Assembly: GCA_022843385.1 (NCBI GenBank)
Contig: JALHNT010000037.1
Span: forward strand, 1 to 64,000
Reading direction: 5' to 3'
DNA from: Anaerolineae bacterium
GTDB taxonomy: Bacteria > Chloroflexota > Anaerolineae > Aggregatilineales > Phototrophicaceae
Length of the DNA: 64,000 nt
A program made the position numbers and the translations under genes. The notes beneath the pieces are model-generated. The model did not search any database, was not told where the DNA came from, and saw only the letters and a program-made list of their open reading frames with translations. Positions 1 through 9,460 of the stretch are shown here, piece by piece (positions within the stretch are counted from its first letter, which is position 1; every line of letters begins with the position of its first letter).

Positions 1-74
1 TTCGGATGAAAATGCTTGCTCAGCCAGACCACGCTTATCTCTTCGTCCAGTAGATCAATGATTGGAAAGTCCAT
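1..74 (-). CDS. Probable transposase, N-terminal fragment cut by window edge
   Basis: An open frame starts at an ATG at 74 on the minus strand, preceded by a TGAGGG ribosome-binding-like stretch, and runs off the left edge after 24 codons. The visible peptide begins MDFPIIDLLDEE and ends SKHFHP. This layout (an MDFP..DL.DEE opening followed by a ..HP segment that normally leads into a zinc ribbon) resembles the start of several bacterial IS transposases as I remember them. Only the N-terminus is visible, so family and integrity cannot be judged. No terminal inverted repeat could be assigned. Confidence 0.4.
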   Translation of the reverse strand, partial: MDFPIIDLLDEEISVVWLSKHFHP

Positions 75-179
75 GCCCTCAGTTTACTGCATTCCACTAC
101 TTTTACCCATGAGCCAAAATGATTTGAATCAACATTGTTCATAAAGGGCTGTGCGAACGACAACGACGTAGGACTCAGT

Positions 180-674
180 TCATTCAACCATAACAGCCCA
201 TGAATATTCCACCTCACGTCCTGATAGAGTAGAGCTGGTAATGGTCATCAGATGAATACCGCTATCGAATTTGGTCGTTAGGCAGAATTCTAGGTCGACG
301 TACTCAGTCAATCTACGTTGTCGAATAAAGCCAGGGCTGTGAAGCATAGAAATACTTTCAGGATGAGCAAGATGACCATCTAACCCAAAGCGTGTTTTCT
401 GAACGATATGAATTTCTACAGCATCAGCATCATTTCCTGATTCGCGCAAAGCGTCCTGCACAATATCAGCACATACCCAGGATGAGGGGGTTATCGGTTC
501 GCCAAGCGGTGGACGAATCGAGCTGATGAAGTCCGGCAGCGGCAAGGGATTCTGATGTAAGTCCCGCGCTATTTGGGCAATTGCAGCGCTTTTTTGCGCA
601 TAGATGGCGATGGGAATCGCGAGTATCAGAGCGAGCAAGAAGCCGCGGAACCGATACGCTTTCCAGATGTTCAT
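180..674 (-). CDS. Small membrane-anchored protein of unknown function
   Basis: 164 residues from an ATG at 674. Residues 1-10 are basic (MNIWKAYRFR) and are followed by a hydrophobic stretch at about 11-26 (GFLLALILAIPIAIYA), consistent with a signal anchor or uncleaved signal peptide. The rest is soluble with no motif I recognise and two cysteines (about 68 and 131). The frame stays open upstream for a long way, but that part is the out-of-frame shadow of the adjacent permease, so the internal ATG beside the signal-like segment is preferred. The upstream GGTGAGAG is only a moderate ribosome-binding site. No family can be named. Confidence 0.5.
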   Translation of the reverse strand: MNIWKAYRFRGFLLALILAIPIAIYAQKSAAIAQIARDLHQNPLPLPDFISSIRPPLGEPITPSSWVCADIVQDALRESGNDADAVEIHIVQKTRFGLDGHLAHPESISMLHSPGFIRQRRLTEYVDLEFCLTTKFDSGIHLMTITSSTLSGREVEYSWAVMVE

Positions 675-772
675 ATTACAAAAGCTCTCACCGCGCCTAA
701 CGCCGATAATGCATGTTACTCGGAAGCTGATGAACGGAGGTTGTCCAACGCCGAATAACGACCTCAAACGGG

Positions 773-1582
773 TCAGCCGCCAATGTCTCGCCGCTGGAAA
801 CCCCAGAGTCCACCCGCGACCATGACGAGCGCCACTACAACGAGCAGCGCAGCATTCCCCCATTGCAGCCCGTGCAGCATGACCCCATTGGCATCGTAGT
901 AGCGGAAGAACGAGATCACCCGCAGTTGGTCGAAGAACGATCCGCTGACCATCCCACCCAGCGTATCGAGGAAGTAGCTGCCGATCAGGAACAGGGCGGC
1001 TGCCGCCGTCACCAATGCCTTGTTGCGAAAGACCCCGCCGACCAGCGCGGTGAAGGCCAGCACCAGCAGCGCTGCGGGCAGCATATTGATCGTCGCTTGC
1101 AGCAGCAGCCCGATGTCCATATCCTGCCCGGTCGCCTGAATGCCGACCAGAATACCGATGAATGAGAGCGCGATGATGCCGGTCAGCAGCAGGGCATAGG
1201 CGGCCCATTTCTCGACGATCACCCGACCACGCGCCACTGGCAGGGTCAACACCAGGTCGAGGATACCGGCTTCTTCCTCGTTGGCGCTGATGTTGAGGCC
1301 GGCGATGATGGCATAGATGCAGACGAGAATGATGGCGAAGCCGAAGTAGCGCCAACCGAGGAAGCCGGTGGGGGTCACCTGTTGCAGCATCTCTTCGCTA
1401 GCCCCCAACGCCTGGAGCAATCCCAGGGGGAGCTGCTGCGCCAGTTCACCAAATTGCTTCAGCAGGTCGGCGTCCTGCACCAGACTGACGGTGATGAGGG
1501 CGTAAAGCGCCATGCCCGCGCCCCAGTAGAGCATGCCGCGCCAGCCCCGGCGCAGCGTTTCCATGAAGATAGTCCCTGGCAT
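773..1582 (-). CDS. ABC-2 type transporter permease (orphan)
   Basis: 269 residues with about six hydrophobic membrane segments: residues 18-35, 75-95, 120-150, 165-185, 190-215 and 240-262. The pattern is that of ABC-2 family exporter permeases: the NEEEAGILDLVLTLPVARGR segment after the second helix matches the family's E-x-G-x-x-x-x-L-x-x-P-x-x-R loop. The start at 1582 has a strong AGGGGGA ribosome-binding site. No ATPase subunit lies on either side (thrS is upstream, an unknown protein downstream), so the partner must be encoded elsewhere. Substrate unknown; likely inner-membrane drug, lipid or polysaccharide export, by family only. Confidence 0.8.
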   Translation of the reverse strand: MPGTIFMETLRRGWRGMLYWGAGMALYALITVSLVQDADLLKQFGELAQQLPLGLLQALGASEEMLQQVTPTGFLGWRYFGFAIILVCIYAIIAGLNISANEEEAGILDLVLTLPVARGRVIVEKWAAYALLLTGIIALSFIGILVGIQATGQDMDIGLLLQATINMLPAALLVLAFTALVGGVFRNKALVTAAAALFLIGSYFLDTLGGMVSGSFFDQLRVISFFRYYDANGVMLHGLQWGNAALLVVVALVMVAGGLWGFQRRDIGG

Positions 1583-1707
1583 GATTACATCCCCCTGTCA
1601 GCAGTGTGTGGCTGCACCTAAAGCGCTGCCTGTCAGCCACATGACCGGCGAACCGGAATGGAGTGAGGCGAAGGACAACAACCATTCGCCCCACTGCTGA
1701 TGTTCGT

Positions 1708-3519
1708 TTACTTCAGTTCCAGCGAATGACTCGCGATCAGGCGCGTCGCCATGCTGATGAAATCGGCCAGCGGCATCGCCCCCAGGTCTTCATCGGTGCG
1801 GAGGCGGACGCTGACGGCCCCGGCTTCGATGTCTTTGTCGCCCACCACCAGCATGTAGGGGATGAGCTTCTCGCGATTCTCACGAATCTTGCCACCGATG
1901 CGCGACTTGCCCTTATCGATCTCGACCCGCATGCCCAGCGCCCGCAGTTGGCCCGCCACCTGGTCAGCATAATCGAAGTGCCGGTCAGCCACCGGGATCA
2001 GCACGACCTGCACCGGTGCCAACCAGACCGGGAAGGCCCCGGCGAAGTGTTCGATCAGGATGCCGGTAAAGCGCTCCATGCTGCCGAAGGGGGCGCGGTG
2101 GATCATCACCGGGCGCTGGCGATCATTCTCCGCCGAGACATATTCCAGTTCAAAGCGTGATGGCAGGTTATAATCGACCTGCACCGTCCCCAACTGCCAT
2201 TCGCGCTTCAGCACATCGCGCACCAGGAAGTCGAGCTTCGGGCCATAGAAGGCGGCCTCGCCGGCTTCGACATGATAATTCAGCTTCAGCTCTTCACAGG
2301 CCTGGATGATGGCCGCCGTCGCGGCTTCCCACAGATCATCATCGCCGACATACTTATCGCTCTCCGGGTCGCGCGTGCCGACGCGGGCGCGGAAGTCCGT
2401 CAACCCCAGCGAGGTGAAGATGTTCTGGATCAGGCTGACGACCTTCTTGAACTCCTCCAGAATCTGATCCGGCGTGACGAAGAGGTGAGCATCATCCACC
2501 GTGAAGCCGCGCACCCGCGTCAAGCCGTTGAGTTCGCCGGATTGTTCGTAGCGGTAGACCGTGCCGAACTCAGCCAGCCGCAGCGGCAGATCACGATAGG
2601 AGCGCAGTTCGCTCTTGTAGATCATGATGTGATGCGGGCAGTTCATCGGCCGCAGCAGATACTTTTCCTCATCGACTTCAATCGGCGTATACTGGCTGTC
2701 CTTGTAATACGGATAGTGACCGGACGTTTCGTAGAGCTTGATGTTGCCGATGTGCGGCGTCACCACCGGCAGATAGCCGTTGTCGATCTGCGTCTGCCGC
2801 AACCAGCGTTCCAGCGTATCGCGCAGCACAGCGCCGTTGGGTTTCCACAGCGGCAGACCCTTGCCGACCAGCGGGCTGATGATGAACAGCCCCAGCTTCT
2901 CGCCCAGCACGCGGTGATCGCGCCGCTTGGCCTCTTCCAGCAGGTCGAGATATTCCTTCAGTTGCTCCGGCGTCTCGAAAGCCGTGCCATAGATGCGCGT
3001 CAGTTGTTCGCGGTTCTCATCGCCGCGCCAGTATGCGCCCGCCGGTGGCTTGAAGGTGATGCTGATGGCCTCCGGGTTGATCTCGCTGGTATTGGCGACA
3101 TGCGGCCCGCGGCACAGATCCGTGAACGTATCCTGCGTGTAGAACGTGATTTTGCTGGCGGGGGCGGCAATCGGGTTGCCGTTCTCGTCCTCGCGCCCGT
3201 TGACCAGATCATTTATCAGTTCGACCTTATACGGCTGATCCTTGAAGAAGGCCAGCGCTTCATCCGGCGAGACTTCGCGCATCGAGAAGGCATGTTTGCC
3301 GCGCAGGATGGCCTTCATGCGGTTCTCGACCCACTTCAGATCGTCTTCACCGATGGGGCGCGGCAGCTTAAAATCGTAGTAGAAGCCATCCTCAATCGGC
3401 GGGCCGATGGCGATCTGGGCTTCGGGGAAGCGTTCGAGCATGGCCTCGGCCATCACATGCGCCGTTGAGTGGCGGATGCGGAACAGGTGGCTGTTCAGAT
3501 AATCCTGCTTGCTGGACAT
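1708..3519 (-). CDS. thrS: Threonine--tRNA ligase (threonyl-tRNA synthetase)
   Basis: Cytoplasmic class II synthetase charging tRNA-Thr, 603 residues. It begins almost directly in the editing domain: HSTAH at 17-21 and DLCRGPH at 134-140 give the two histidine/cysteine pairs of the serine-editing site. The N-terminal TGS domain found in E. coli ThrRS (642 residues) is absent. Catalytic core: MNCPHH supplies the zinc cysteine, motif 2 reads YRYEQSGEL with downstream DDAHLF, and motif 3 contains IHRAPFGSMERF. The C-terminal anticodon-binding domain covers roughly the last 100 residues. It is monocistronic or first in its unit: a strong terminator at 3618-3646 separates it from the upstream gene. 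No T-box leader is apparent. Confidence 0.97.
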   Translation of the reverse strand: MSSKQDYLNSHLFRIRHSTAHVMAEAMLERFPEAQIAIGPPIEDGFYYDFKLPRPIGEDDLKWVENRMKAILRGKHAFSMREVSPDEALAFFKDQPYKVELINDLVNGREDENGNPIAAPASKITFYTQDTFTDLCRGPHVANTSEINPEAISITFKPPAGAYWRGDENREQLTRIYGTAFETPEQLKEYLDLLEEAKRRDHRVLGEKLGLFIISPLVGKGLPLWKPNGAVLRDTLERWLRQTQIDNGYLPVVTPHIGNIKLYETSGHYPYYKDSQYTPIEVDEEKYLLRPMNCPHHIMIYKSELRSYRDLPLRLAEFGTVYRYEQSGELNGLTRVRGFTVDDAHLFVTPDQILEEFKKVVSLIQNIFTSLGLTDFRARVGTRDPESDKYVGDDDLWEAATAAIIQACEELKLNYHVEAGEAAFYGPKLDFLVRDVLKREWQLGTVQVDYNLPSRFELEYVSAENDRQRPVMIHRAPFGSMERFTGILIEHFAGAFPVWLAPVQVVLIPVADRHFDYADQVAGQLRALGMRVEIDKGKSRIGGKIRENREKLIPYMLVVGDKDIEAGAVSVRLRTDEDLGAMPLADFISMATRLIASHSLELK

Positions 3520-3617
3520 GAGTAAACTCCAAGTTCAAAGTGCTGAGTTCAAAGTACAACGTGTCTGATAGCCGGTGGACACCGGATGGCTGAAAGTTAA
3601 GCGCTGTCGGCGGCAAA

Positions 3618-3646
3618 CAAAAACGCCAGGGTGGTTGCCCCGGCGT
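3618..3646 (-). terminator. Intrinsic terminator
   Basis: On the minus strand a 9-bp stem (ACGCCGGGG with CCCTGGCGT, one G-T wobble) closes a 6-nt loop CAACCA and is followed directly by TTTTTG. It lies downstream of the gene ending at 3683 and upstream of thrS, so it ends the former transcript and insulates thrS. Confidence 0.85.
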
Positions 3647-3682
3647 ATTATAGACGTGTTCGATGGGATTGGCAGGTAGCTT

Positions 3683-4093
3683 TTACCGGTCCATCACCAG
3701 GACTTCCGTCAACACAACCGCAGCGACCTCGGTAGTGGCGCGTTTGCCAGTGCCAGTAGTTCGAGTTGGCTCATCATCCGAGTCATTGACCAGCGTGAAG
3801 ACGCTCTCAAACACATCCTGAGCGATGAGGTTGTCGACCGTATCTTCAATCGTGTCGCGTTCCAGATTCTCGACGACCACATGCGGCGTGTCGAGCGTGG
3901 CATACTTCACCGGCACATTATCGGGGAGCTGCTTGCACACAGCATAACTGAGCTGCATCTGACGCTGGAGGAAGGGTATCGTGATGAAGGGGGCAGTATA
4001 GATCTGGCCGTTCTCCATTTCGACGATCACATCACAGGCGTCGTCGGCCTCGCGATTCGGCTCGATCCAGATATTCTTGGGCATGTCGATCAT
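3683..4093 (-). CDS. Hypothetical protein, acidic, 136 residues
   Basis: Starts at 4093 with AGGTGA nine bases upstream; an in-frame ATG three codons later (MPKNIWIEPN) is an alternative. No signal peptide or membrane helix. Residues about 5-50 (WIEPN....DVIVEMENGQIYTAPF) look like a small beta-rich domain. The C-terminus is acidic, then rich in Thr and Val (ATTEVAAVVLTEVLVMDR). I do not recognise the family. It is transcribed alone, bounded downstream by the terminator at 3618-3646. Confidence 0.65.
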   Translation of the reverse strand: MIDMPKNIWIEPNREADDACDVIVEMENGQIYTAPFITIPFLQRQMQLSYAVCKQLPDNVPVKYATLDTPHVVVENLERDTIEDTVDNLIAQDVFESVFTLVNDSDDEPTRTTGTGKRATTEVAAVVLTEVLVMDR

Positions 4094-4317
4094 AATCTAT
4101 TGTCACCTGACTAAAAAGCCATCCAGCAGGCAAGAAGTCATTTTTTCTGAGGCAAATGTAATAGTCTGTGTCACTCGCAAGTCAGCATATGACAATTTGA
4201 GTCCGTTTGTCAAGCGGATTAACCCGTCGCTAAGAGTCACCGCCGTCTGGGGGCAGGCACGGCAGAAACGGGTGCCGGAACGGGAACTTTTAACGCCTAT
4301 CGCGGTGGCATCTCTGT

Positions 4318-4346
4318 TTGACAGAGTAGGCCAAAAGGGGTATTCT
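4318..4346 (+). promoter_or_regulatory. Sigma-70-type promoter of the LacI-family regulator
   Basis: TTGACA at 4318-4323, a 17-bp spacer and TATTCT at 4341-4346. The predicted start point, near 4353, coincides with the first of the tandem operators, which suggests repression by blocking initiation. Confidence 0.7.
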
Positions 4347-4352
4347 CAAAAG

Positions 4353-4376
4353 GTAATCGTTTACGTAATCGTTTAC
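4353..4376 (+). promoter_or_regulatory. Tandem LacI-type operators
   Basis: GTAATCGTTTAC occurs twice head to tail (4353-4364 and 4365-4376). Each copy is an imperfect palindrome (10 of 12 positions symmetric) around a central CG, the hallmark of LacI-family operators. A related site (TGTAATCGTTTGCA) lies at the transporter promoter at 5752-5765, so the downstream regulator probably controls itself and the transporter. Confidence 0.75.
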
Positions 4377-4407
4377 AAAGAATGATGTTATTGAGCAAGG
4401 TGCATTC

Positions 4408-4503
4408 ATGACCCCTGTGGCACAGCCCACTCTGCTGTCCTTCCCTGTTCATGGTGACTTCAATCATTTCTCCAATGTCCGGATGGTCGCGAAATCGCTA
4501 TGA
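4408..4503 (+). CDS. Leader ORF coupled to the LacI-family regulator
   Basis: A 31-codon ORF (begins MTPVAQPTLL, ends MVAKSL) starts 7-8 bases after AAGG and ends with a TGA that overlaps the regulator's ATG (ATGA, 4500-4503). The regulator itself has no convincing ribosome-binding site, so translation may depend on coupling to this leader. It shows no similarity I recognise and contains no run of one amino acid that would indicate attenuation. Its existence as a translated peptide is inferred only from the arrangement. Confidence 0.45.
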   Translation: MTPVAQPTLLSFPVHGDFNHFSNVRMVAKSL

Positions 4504-5507
4504 CGACGATCAAGCAGGTGGCTGAACATGCCGGTGTCTCCGTTGCGACAGTGTCACGCGTCATCAACAAGACCGGATTCGTCAGTCCCGATCTGGAGGA
4601 ACGTGTGGTTGAGGCCATGCGATTGCTCAATTACCAGCCGAGCGCACTGGCGCGTGGGCTGCGCGCCCAGCGAACCCAGACCATCGGCGTCCTCATTCCT
4701 CAGTTAGATCAACCCTTCTTCAGCGCCCTGACCTATGCCATCGAGCAGTTTATGTTCACCCAGGATTATCGGACGCTGATATGCAGCGCAGAAGAAATCC
4801 CGGAAAAAGAAACCAGTTACGTTGATATGCTGCTGCGGCAACGCATTGATGGTGCCATGATCGTGCCAATGGGACACAGCGGCGAGAACGTACAGCGCCT
4901 GCTGGAACGACAGGTGCCGGTTGTCATGCTGGATCGTGACCTGCCTGGACTGGACGGCGTGCATCGGGTGCTGGTCAACAATGAGAGCGGTGCCTATGAA
5001 GCCGTGCGCTACCTGATCAGCCAGGGGCATCGCCGCATCGGCCTGGTCGGATCACCGGAATACAGCGAGCCGGTCAACCACAGGTTTCGTGGGGCCAGGC
5101 GCGCCTTAGCCGATGCCGGAATTGAGATTGATCAGCGTCTGATTATCAATGGCGATCTGAAGCAGTTTGAAATGGGCTCGGTCGCTGGACGCAAACTGCT
5201 GCGGCTGGAAAAACCGCCGACGGCTATCTTTGCCCTGACGGATGTGATGGCCGTTGGGGTCATCCATGCTGCACTTCAACTGGGTCTCAAGCTGCCACAG
5301 GATTGTTCGGTGATCGGCTTCGATAACATCCCGCTGGCATCGTATATCACGCCAGAATTGACCACCGTCGCCCAGCCGATTTATGAGTTGGGTGAAACCG
5401 CCAGCCGTCTGCTGCTGGATGCCATGCGCGAGACAACCCCTACCCAGCGGGTGTACATGGATACCCGGCTGGTTCTCCGCCAGTCGGTGACCTCGATAAA
5501 GCCTTAG
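4500..5507 (+). CDS. LacI-family transcriptional regulator
   Basis: 335 residues. An N-terminal helix-turn-helix (residues 3-25, with VSVATVSRVIN as recognition helix) is followed by the hinge helix with LARGLR and a periplasmic-binding-protein-like effector domain (about 60-335) ending in a typical FDNIPLASYITPELTTV segment. It acts as a cytoplasmic sugar-responsive DNA-binding dimer. Its own promoter carries two operators, and the ABC transporter promoter 250 bp downstream of the gene carries a third, similar one. The simplest reading is a local repressor of the transporter and of itself. The effector cannot be read from the sequence; the sorbitol/xylitol-type dehydrogenase further on points to a polyol or pentose. 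Confidence 0.92.
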   Translation: MTTIKQVAEHAGVSVATVSRVINKTGFVSPDLEERVVEAMRLLNYQPSALARGLRAQRTQTIGVLIPQLDQPFFSALTYAIEQFMFTQDYRTLICSAEEIPEKETSYVDMLLRQRIDGAMIVPMGHSGENVQRLLERQVPVVMLDRDLPGLDGVHRVLVNNESGAYEAVRYLISQGHRRIGLVGSPEYSEPVNHRFRGARRALADAGIEIDQRLIINGDLKQFEMGSVAGRKLLRLEKPPTAIFALTDVMAVGVIHAALQLGLKLPQDCSVIGFDNIPLASYITPELTTVAQPIYELGETASRLLLDAMRETTPTQRVYMDTRLVLRQSVTSIKP

Positions 5508-5667
5508 ACCCTGTTATGCACTTTTTAGCCCTCATCCCCCTGCTCCTTCTCCCGCTGGGCGAAGAGGAGATGTGGTGAATGTGGTGCTTTTAAGCCCCCG
5601 CCCCGTGGTCGAGGACGGCGTAGGGGGCTGGGGGCAATACAAGACCGAAGTTCATAACACGCTCTAG
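5506..5667 (+). repeat. Dispersed repeat family A, copy 1
   Basis: About 160 bp bounded by imperfect inverted ends: AGACCCTGTTATGCAC at the left, and GTTCATAACACGCTCT at the right. The interior has CCCTCATCCCCC, CTTCTCCCGCTGGGCGAAGAGGAG and CCCCGTGG blocks able to fold into hairpins. Closely related copies lie at 7488-7651 and, inverted, at 60358-60473; a decayed one lies at 20421-20518. Non-coding, no transposase. Confidence 0.75.
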
Positions 5668-5751
5668 TCTATTCCAGAGTCTTAACTACCGTAGCATAAC
5701 CCGTCCACAAAAGCCTGAGAATTTCAAATAGTGAAACGTCACTTGAGAGAA

Positions 5752-5789
5752 TGTAATCGTTTGCAGGATTATGCAAGTCTCGGTATAAT
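5752..5789 (+). promoter_or_regulatory. Transporter promoter with overlapping LacI-type operator
   Basis: TTGCAG at 5761-5766, a 17-bp spacer and a perfect TATAAT at 5784-5789 form a promoter for the sugar ABC operon. The operator-like TGTAATCGTTTGCA (5752-5765) overlaps the -35 and shares the AATCGTTT core with the tandem operators at 4353-4376. Confidence 0.75.
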
Positions 5790-5929
5790 GAGCATCTGAT
5801 GCAGGTGTGAGCATTTGCTCAATCCTGTTATATCAGCATAAATAGTTCTATCGCGAGGAGGTGAGCGTCATTCACAATTGTCGTCCCTTCGCCTTTCGCA
5901 CTTCTTTCAAATAGTCTGTGGAGGAAATC

Positions 5930-7363
5930 ATGAAGAAGTTTGCTCTGTTGTTGTCTGTCCTCGCCGTTCTAACCATCGGCTTCAGCGCGGTCAGCGCGCA
6001 GGACACCGCCTGGTGGACTGAAGCTGGTAAGCCGTATGCGGGCGTCGTCCTGCGCGGCGTTTCGGAAAGCACCCCGCCCTCGAACTATGTGAAAGATGTC
6101 CTGGCTCCGGCGTTCGAAGCCGCCACGGGCATCAAGGTCGAACTCGAAACCACCTCGTGGGATCAGATGTACGACAAAGCCATCAAGGACATGGAAGCCG
6201 GCACCGGCCTCTATGACTTCGTCTATATTGAACAGGACATCATCTACAGCTATCTGGCACGTGACTTCCTGGTCAATATGACTCAGGGGCTGGCCGACAA
6301 TCCGCAGCTCGTCGCCCCTGGCTTCAGCGTCGATAACTTCACCAGCTTCATCGACAACTTCAAGAATGCCGATGGCGATGTCTTCGGCGTCCCGATGGAA
6401 GCCTTCATCAAGGTTTACCTGTATCGCCTCGACCTGTTCAATAACCCGGACATCCAGGCCGCCTTCAAGGAACAATACGGTTACGACCTGGCCCCGGCGA
6501 CCACCCACGAACAGTACACCCAGATCGCCGAATTCTTCACCGCTTACGGCGAAGCCAATGACATGGAACTGTGGGGCAGCACGGTGCAGGCCGCCAGCGG
6601 TCACCCGTCGTCCTTCTATGAATTCTTTGAATCAGTGGCCCCGACCTTCGGCGTCTACAACTGGGGCATCAGCATGGATAACTGGAAAGCCACCAGCGCC
6701 AATGGCGGCGCGATGGACAGCGATGCCGCCAAAGCTGCGCTCTCCTGGTGGTTGAACCTGCTGCAATTCGCCCCGCCGGAAGCCACCAGCAGCACCTGGG
6801 ACGAAGTGGCTGCCAGCTTCGCCGCCGGTCGCGCGGCTCAGGGTCTGGTGTATGGCGAGAACGCTGCCTGGATCGCCACCAATGCTGAACGCTCGAATGT
6901 CGTCGGCAACGTCGGCGTGGCGCTGCCGCCGCTGGCTGAAGGTGTCCTGGATCAGGCCGCTGCTGACGAAGGCTACATCGGCTACTATGATGGTGGCGCG
7001 TTCGGTATTCCGATCACCTCCAAGAATCAGGAAGCCGCCATGCTGTGGCTGCAATATGTGGGTCTGCCCGAAATTCAGGCCGACTGGGCCGTGGCTGCCT
7101 CCCGCGTGACGCACAATGCGACCTTCTCCGATCCCAAGATTGTGGAAGCCAACACACTGGTCGATAACTATTACGCCAAGATGGAAGAGTGGGGCCCCTG
7201 GTTCGGTGGCGCGCCGGCCTTCCCCTTCCACGCTCAGGTGCGTGAAGTGATCGCTCCGTTCATCTATCGTGCCATCGCTGGCGAAATCACCGCCGCCGAA
7301 GCGCTCGATCAGGCCGCCGTCGCGGTTGATGCTGAACTGGTCAACCTCGGCTACGGGCAGTAA
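5930..7363 (+). CDS. Sugar/polyol ABC transporter, substrate-binding protein
   Basis: 477 residues from the ATG at 5930, which has GGAGG seven bases upstream; an in-frame GTG at 5918 would place the ribosome-binding site inside the gene. Residues 1-20 form a signal peptide ([18 protein letters not shown]) with probable cleavage after SAVSA; no lipobox cysteine is seen. The rest is a family 1 (MalE/UgpB-like) extracellular binding protein with a repeating aromatic-rich core. It captures the substrate outside the membrane and delivers it to the two permeases encoded at 7737-9457. No ATPase is encoded nearby, as is common for this class, which often shares an MsmX/UgpC-type ATPase. Expression is probably controlled by the LacI-type site at 5752. 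Confidence 0.9.
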   Translation: MKKFALLLSVLAVLTIGFSAVSAQDTAWWTEAGKPYAGVVLRGVSESTPPSNYVKDVLAPAFEAATGIKVELETTSWDQMYDKAIKDMEAGTGLYDFVYIEQDIIYSYLARDFLVNMTQGLADNPQLVAPGFSVDNFTSFIDNFKNADGDVFGVPMEAFIKVYLYRLDLFNNPDIQAAFKEQYGYDLAPATTHEQYTQIAEFFTAYGEANDMELWGSTVQAASGHPSSFYEFFESVAPTFGVYNWGISMDNWKATSANGGAMDSDAAKAALSWWLNLLQFAPPEATSSTWDEVAASFAAGRAAQGLVYGENAAWIATNAERSNVVGNVGVALPPLAEGVLDQAAADEGYIGYYDGGAFGIPITSKNQEAAMLWLQYVGLPEIQADWAVAASRVTHNATFSDPKIVEANTLVDNYYAKMEEWGPWFGGAPAFPFHAQVREVIAPFIYRAIAGEITAAEALDQAAVAVDAELVNLGYGQ

Positions 7364-7487
7364 CGAATCGACTGCGTTACACTGTTGCCGTAACGACTTT
7401 GCTGGGGTGCACTCGTTTGCGCCCCTGCAAATGACGCCGACGATGAGAACAAACGGCTTTTGATGCCACATCATATTGGTCGCCTCA

Positions 7488-7651
7488 AGAGCCTGTTATG
7501 CACGTTTTTGCCCTCATCCCCCCACCTCTTCTCCCAGTGGGAGAAGGGGAGATGTTGTGAACGTAGTGCTTTTGAGCCCCTCACCCCGTGGGAGAGGGCT
7601 GCGTAGCGTGGGGTAAGGGCAAGACGAGAGCGAAGTGCATAACACCTTCTA
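7488..7651 (+). repeat. Dispersed repeat family A, copy 2
   Basis: Bounded by AGAGCCTGTTATGCAC at the left and GTGCATAACACCTTCT at the right, an inverted pair, with an internal CTTCTCCCAGTGGGAGAAG hairpin and a CCCTCACCCCGTGGGAGAGGG block. Sits between the binding-protein gene and the first permease gene of one transport operon, where it could act as an RNA-processing or partial termination structure. Confidence 0.8.
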
Positions 7652-7736
7652 GCGGTCATCGTCACCAGGCGGCAGGTCGCTACCATCCACATCACGCCCC
7701 GGTTGCGCGCCGGTAAAACAGGGTCAGGGGGATCGT

Positions 7737-8614
7737 GTGCGCGATAAACGAATCGGTTGGCTACTCCTCGCGCCAACACTCATCATTCTCTTTATGGTCG
7801 GCGTTGTGCCATTCATCTATGTCCTGTGGGTCGGCTTCCACGACTGGAATGTGTTCTCGGCGGAAGCGGGCATGGTCTACGCCGGGGCGAACAATTACCG
7901 CCGGCTGGTATTTGACCAGGACTTTCTGGATGCGGTCTGGCGCACCGCCCGTTTCGCCGTGTTCGCTGTCGGCAGCGAGATCGTGCTGGGCTATCTGCTG
8001 GCACAGCTCCTCACCCGTGACTTCCCCGGCAAGACGCTCTTCCGCATCGTCCACACCCTGCCGCTGATGATCGCCCCGATTGTGGTGGGCGCGGTCTGGC
8101 GGCTGCTGACCATCCCCGGTCTGGGGCCGGTGCCGTTCTTTCTTGATCGCTGGTTCGACATCGATTACCGCATCGGACAATTCGCTGATCAGGCTTTCCT
8201 GACGGTGGTACTGATGGACATCTGGCACTGGACGCCCTTCGTCACGCTGACGATGCTGGCCGGTCTGACCTCGCTGCCCAAAGAGCCGCTGGAAAGCGCG
8301 ATGGTCGATGGCGCCAATCGTTTTCAGGTGTTCTGGTATGTCACGCTGCCGCTGCTGCGTCCGGTGATTCTGACGACCGTGTTCATTCGCATCATGGACG
8401 CCCTGCGTACCGTCGATGAGGTGTGGATGCTCACCGGCGGCGGCCCCGGCACGGCGACGCGCTTCGTCGGCATTCATATCTGGCGCATCGTCTTCCCCAA
8501 AACCGATTATGGCTACGGCTCGGCCATGTCGATCCTGACGCTGTATTTCACCATCGTCGTCTGCTGGCTGCTGTACGTATCGATCATGCAAAAACGCGAA
8601 AGACGCCCGGCACC

Positions 8615-8618
<4 letters not shown>
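7737..8618 (+). CDS. Sugar ABC transporter permease (MalF/UgpA type)
   Basis: 293 residues from a GTG start at 7737 preceded by AGGGGGA. Six membrane segments, the first at about 7-30. The cytoplasmic EAA loop that docks the ATPase is clear ([20 protein letters not shown], around residue 187). It forms the inner-membrane channel with the next gene, whose ATG overlaps its stop codon (ATGA at 8615-8618), so the two are translationally coupled. A 370-bp gap with a family A repeat separates it from the binding-protein gene. Confidence 0.92.
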
Positions 8619-9457
<839 letters not shown>

Positions 9458-9460
9458 GCG

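Noticed and set aside
35-217. 60-codon minus-strand ORF at the left edge
   Set aside because: Overlaps both the transposase-like start at 74 and the end of the 180-674 gene, and has no recognisable feature.
2272-3468. 398-codon forward open frame opposite thrS
   Set aside because: It is the antisense shadow of the conserved thrS gene; its translation is rich in Arg, Gln and Asp and has no domain. High GC content produces many such frames here.
3623-3646. Possible T-box-like motif (AGGGTGGTTGCCCCGG) before thrS
   Set aside because: The T-box-like reading is on the strand opposite thrS. On the thrS strand the same bases form a clean intrinsic terminator for the upstream gene.
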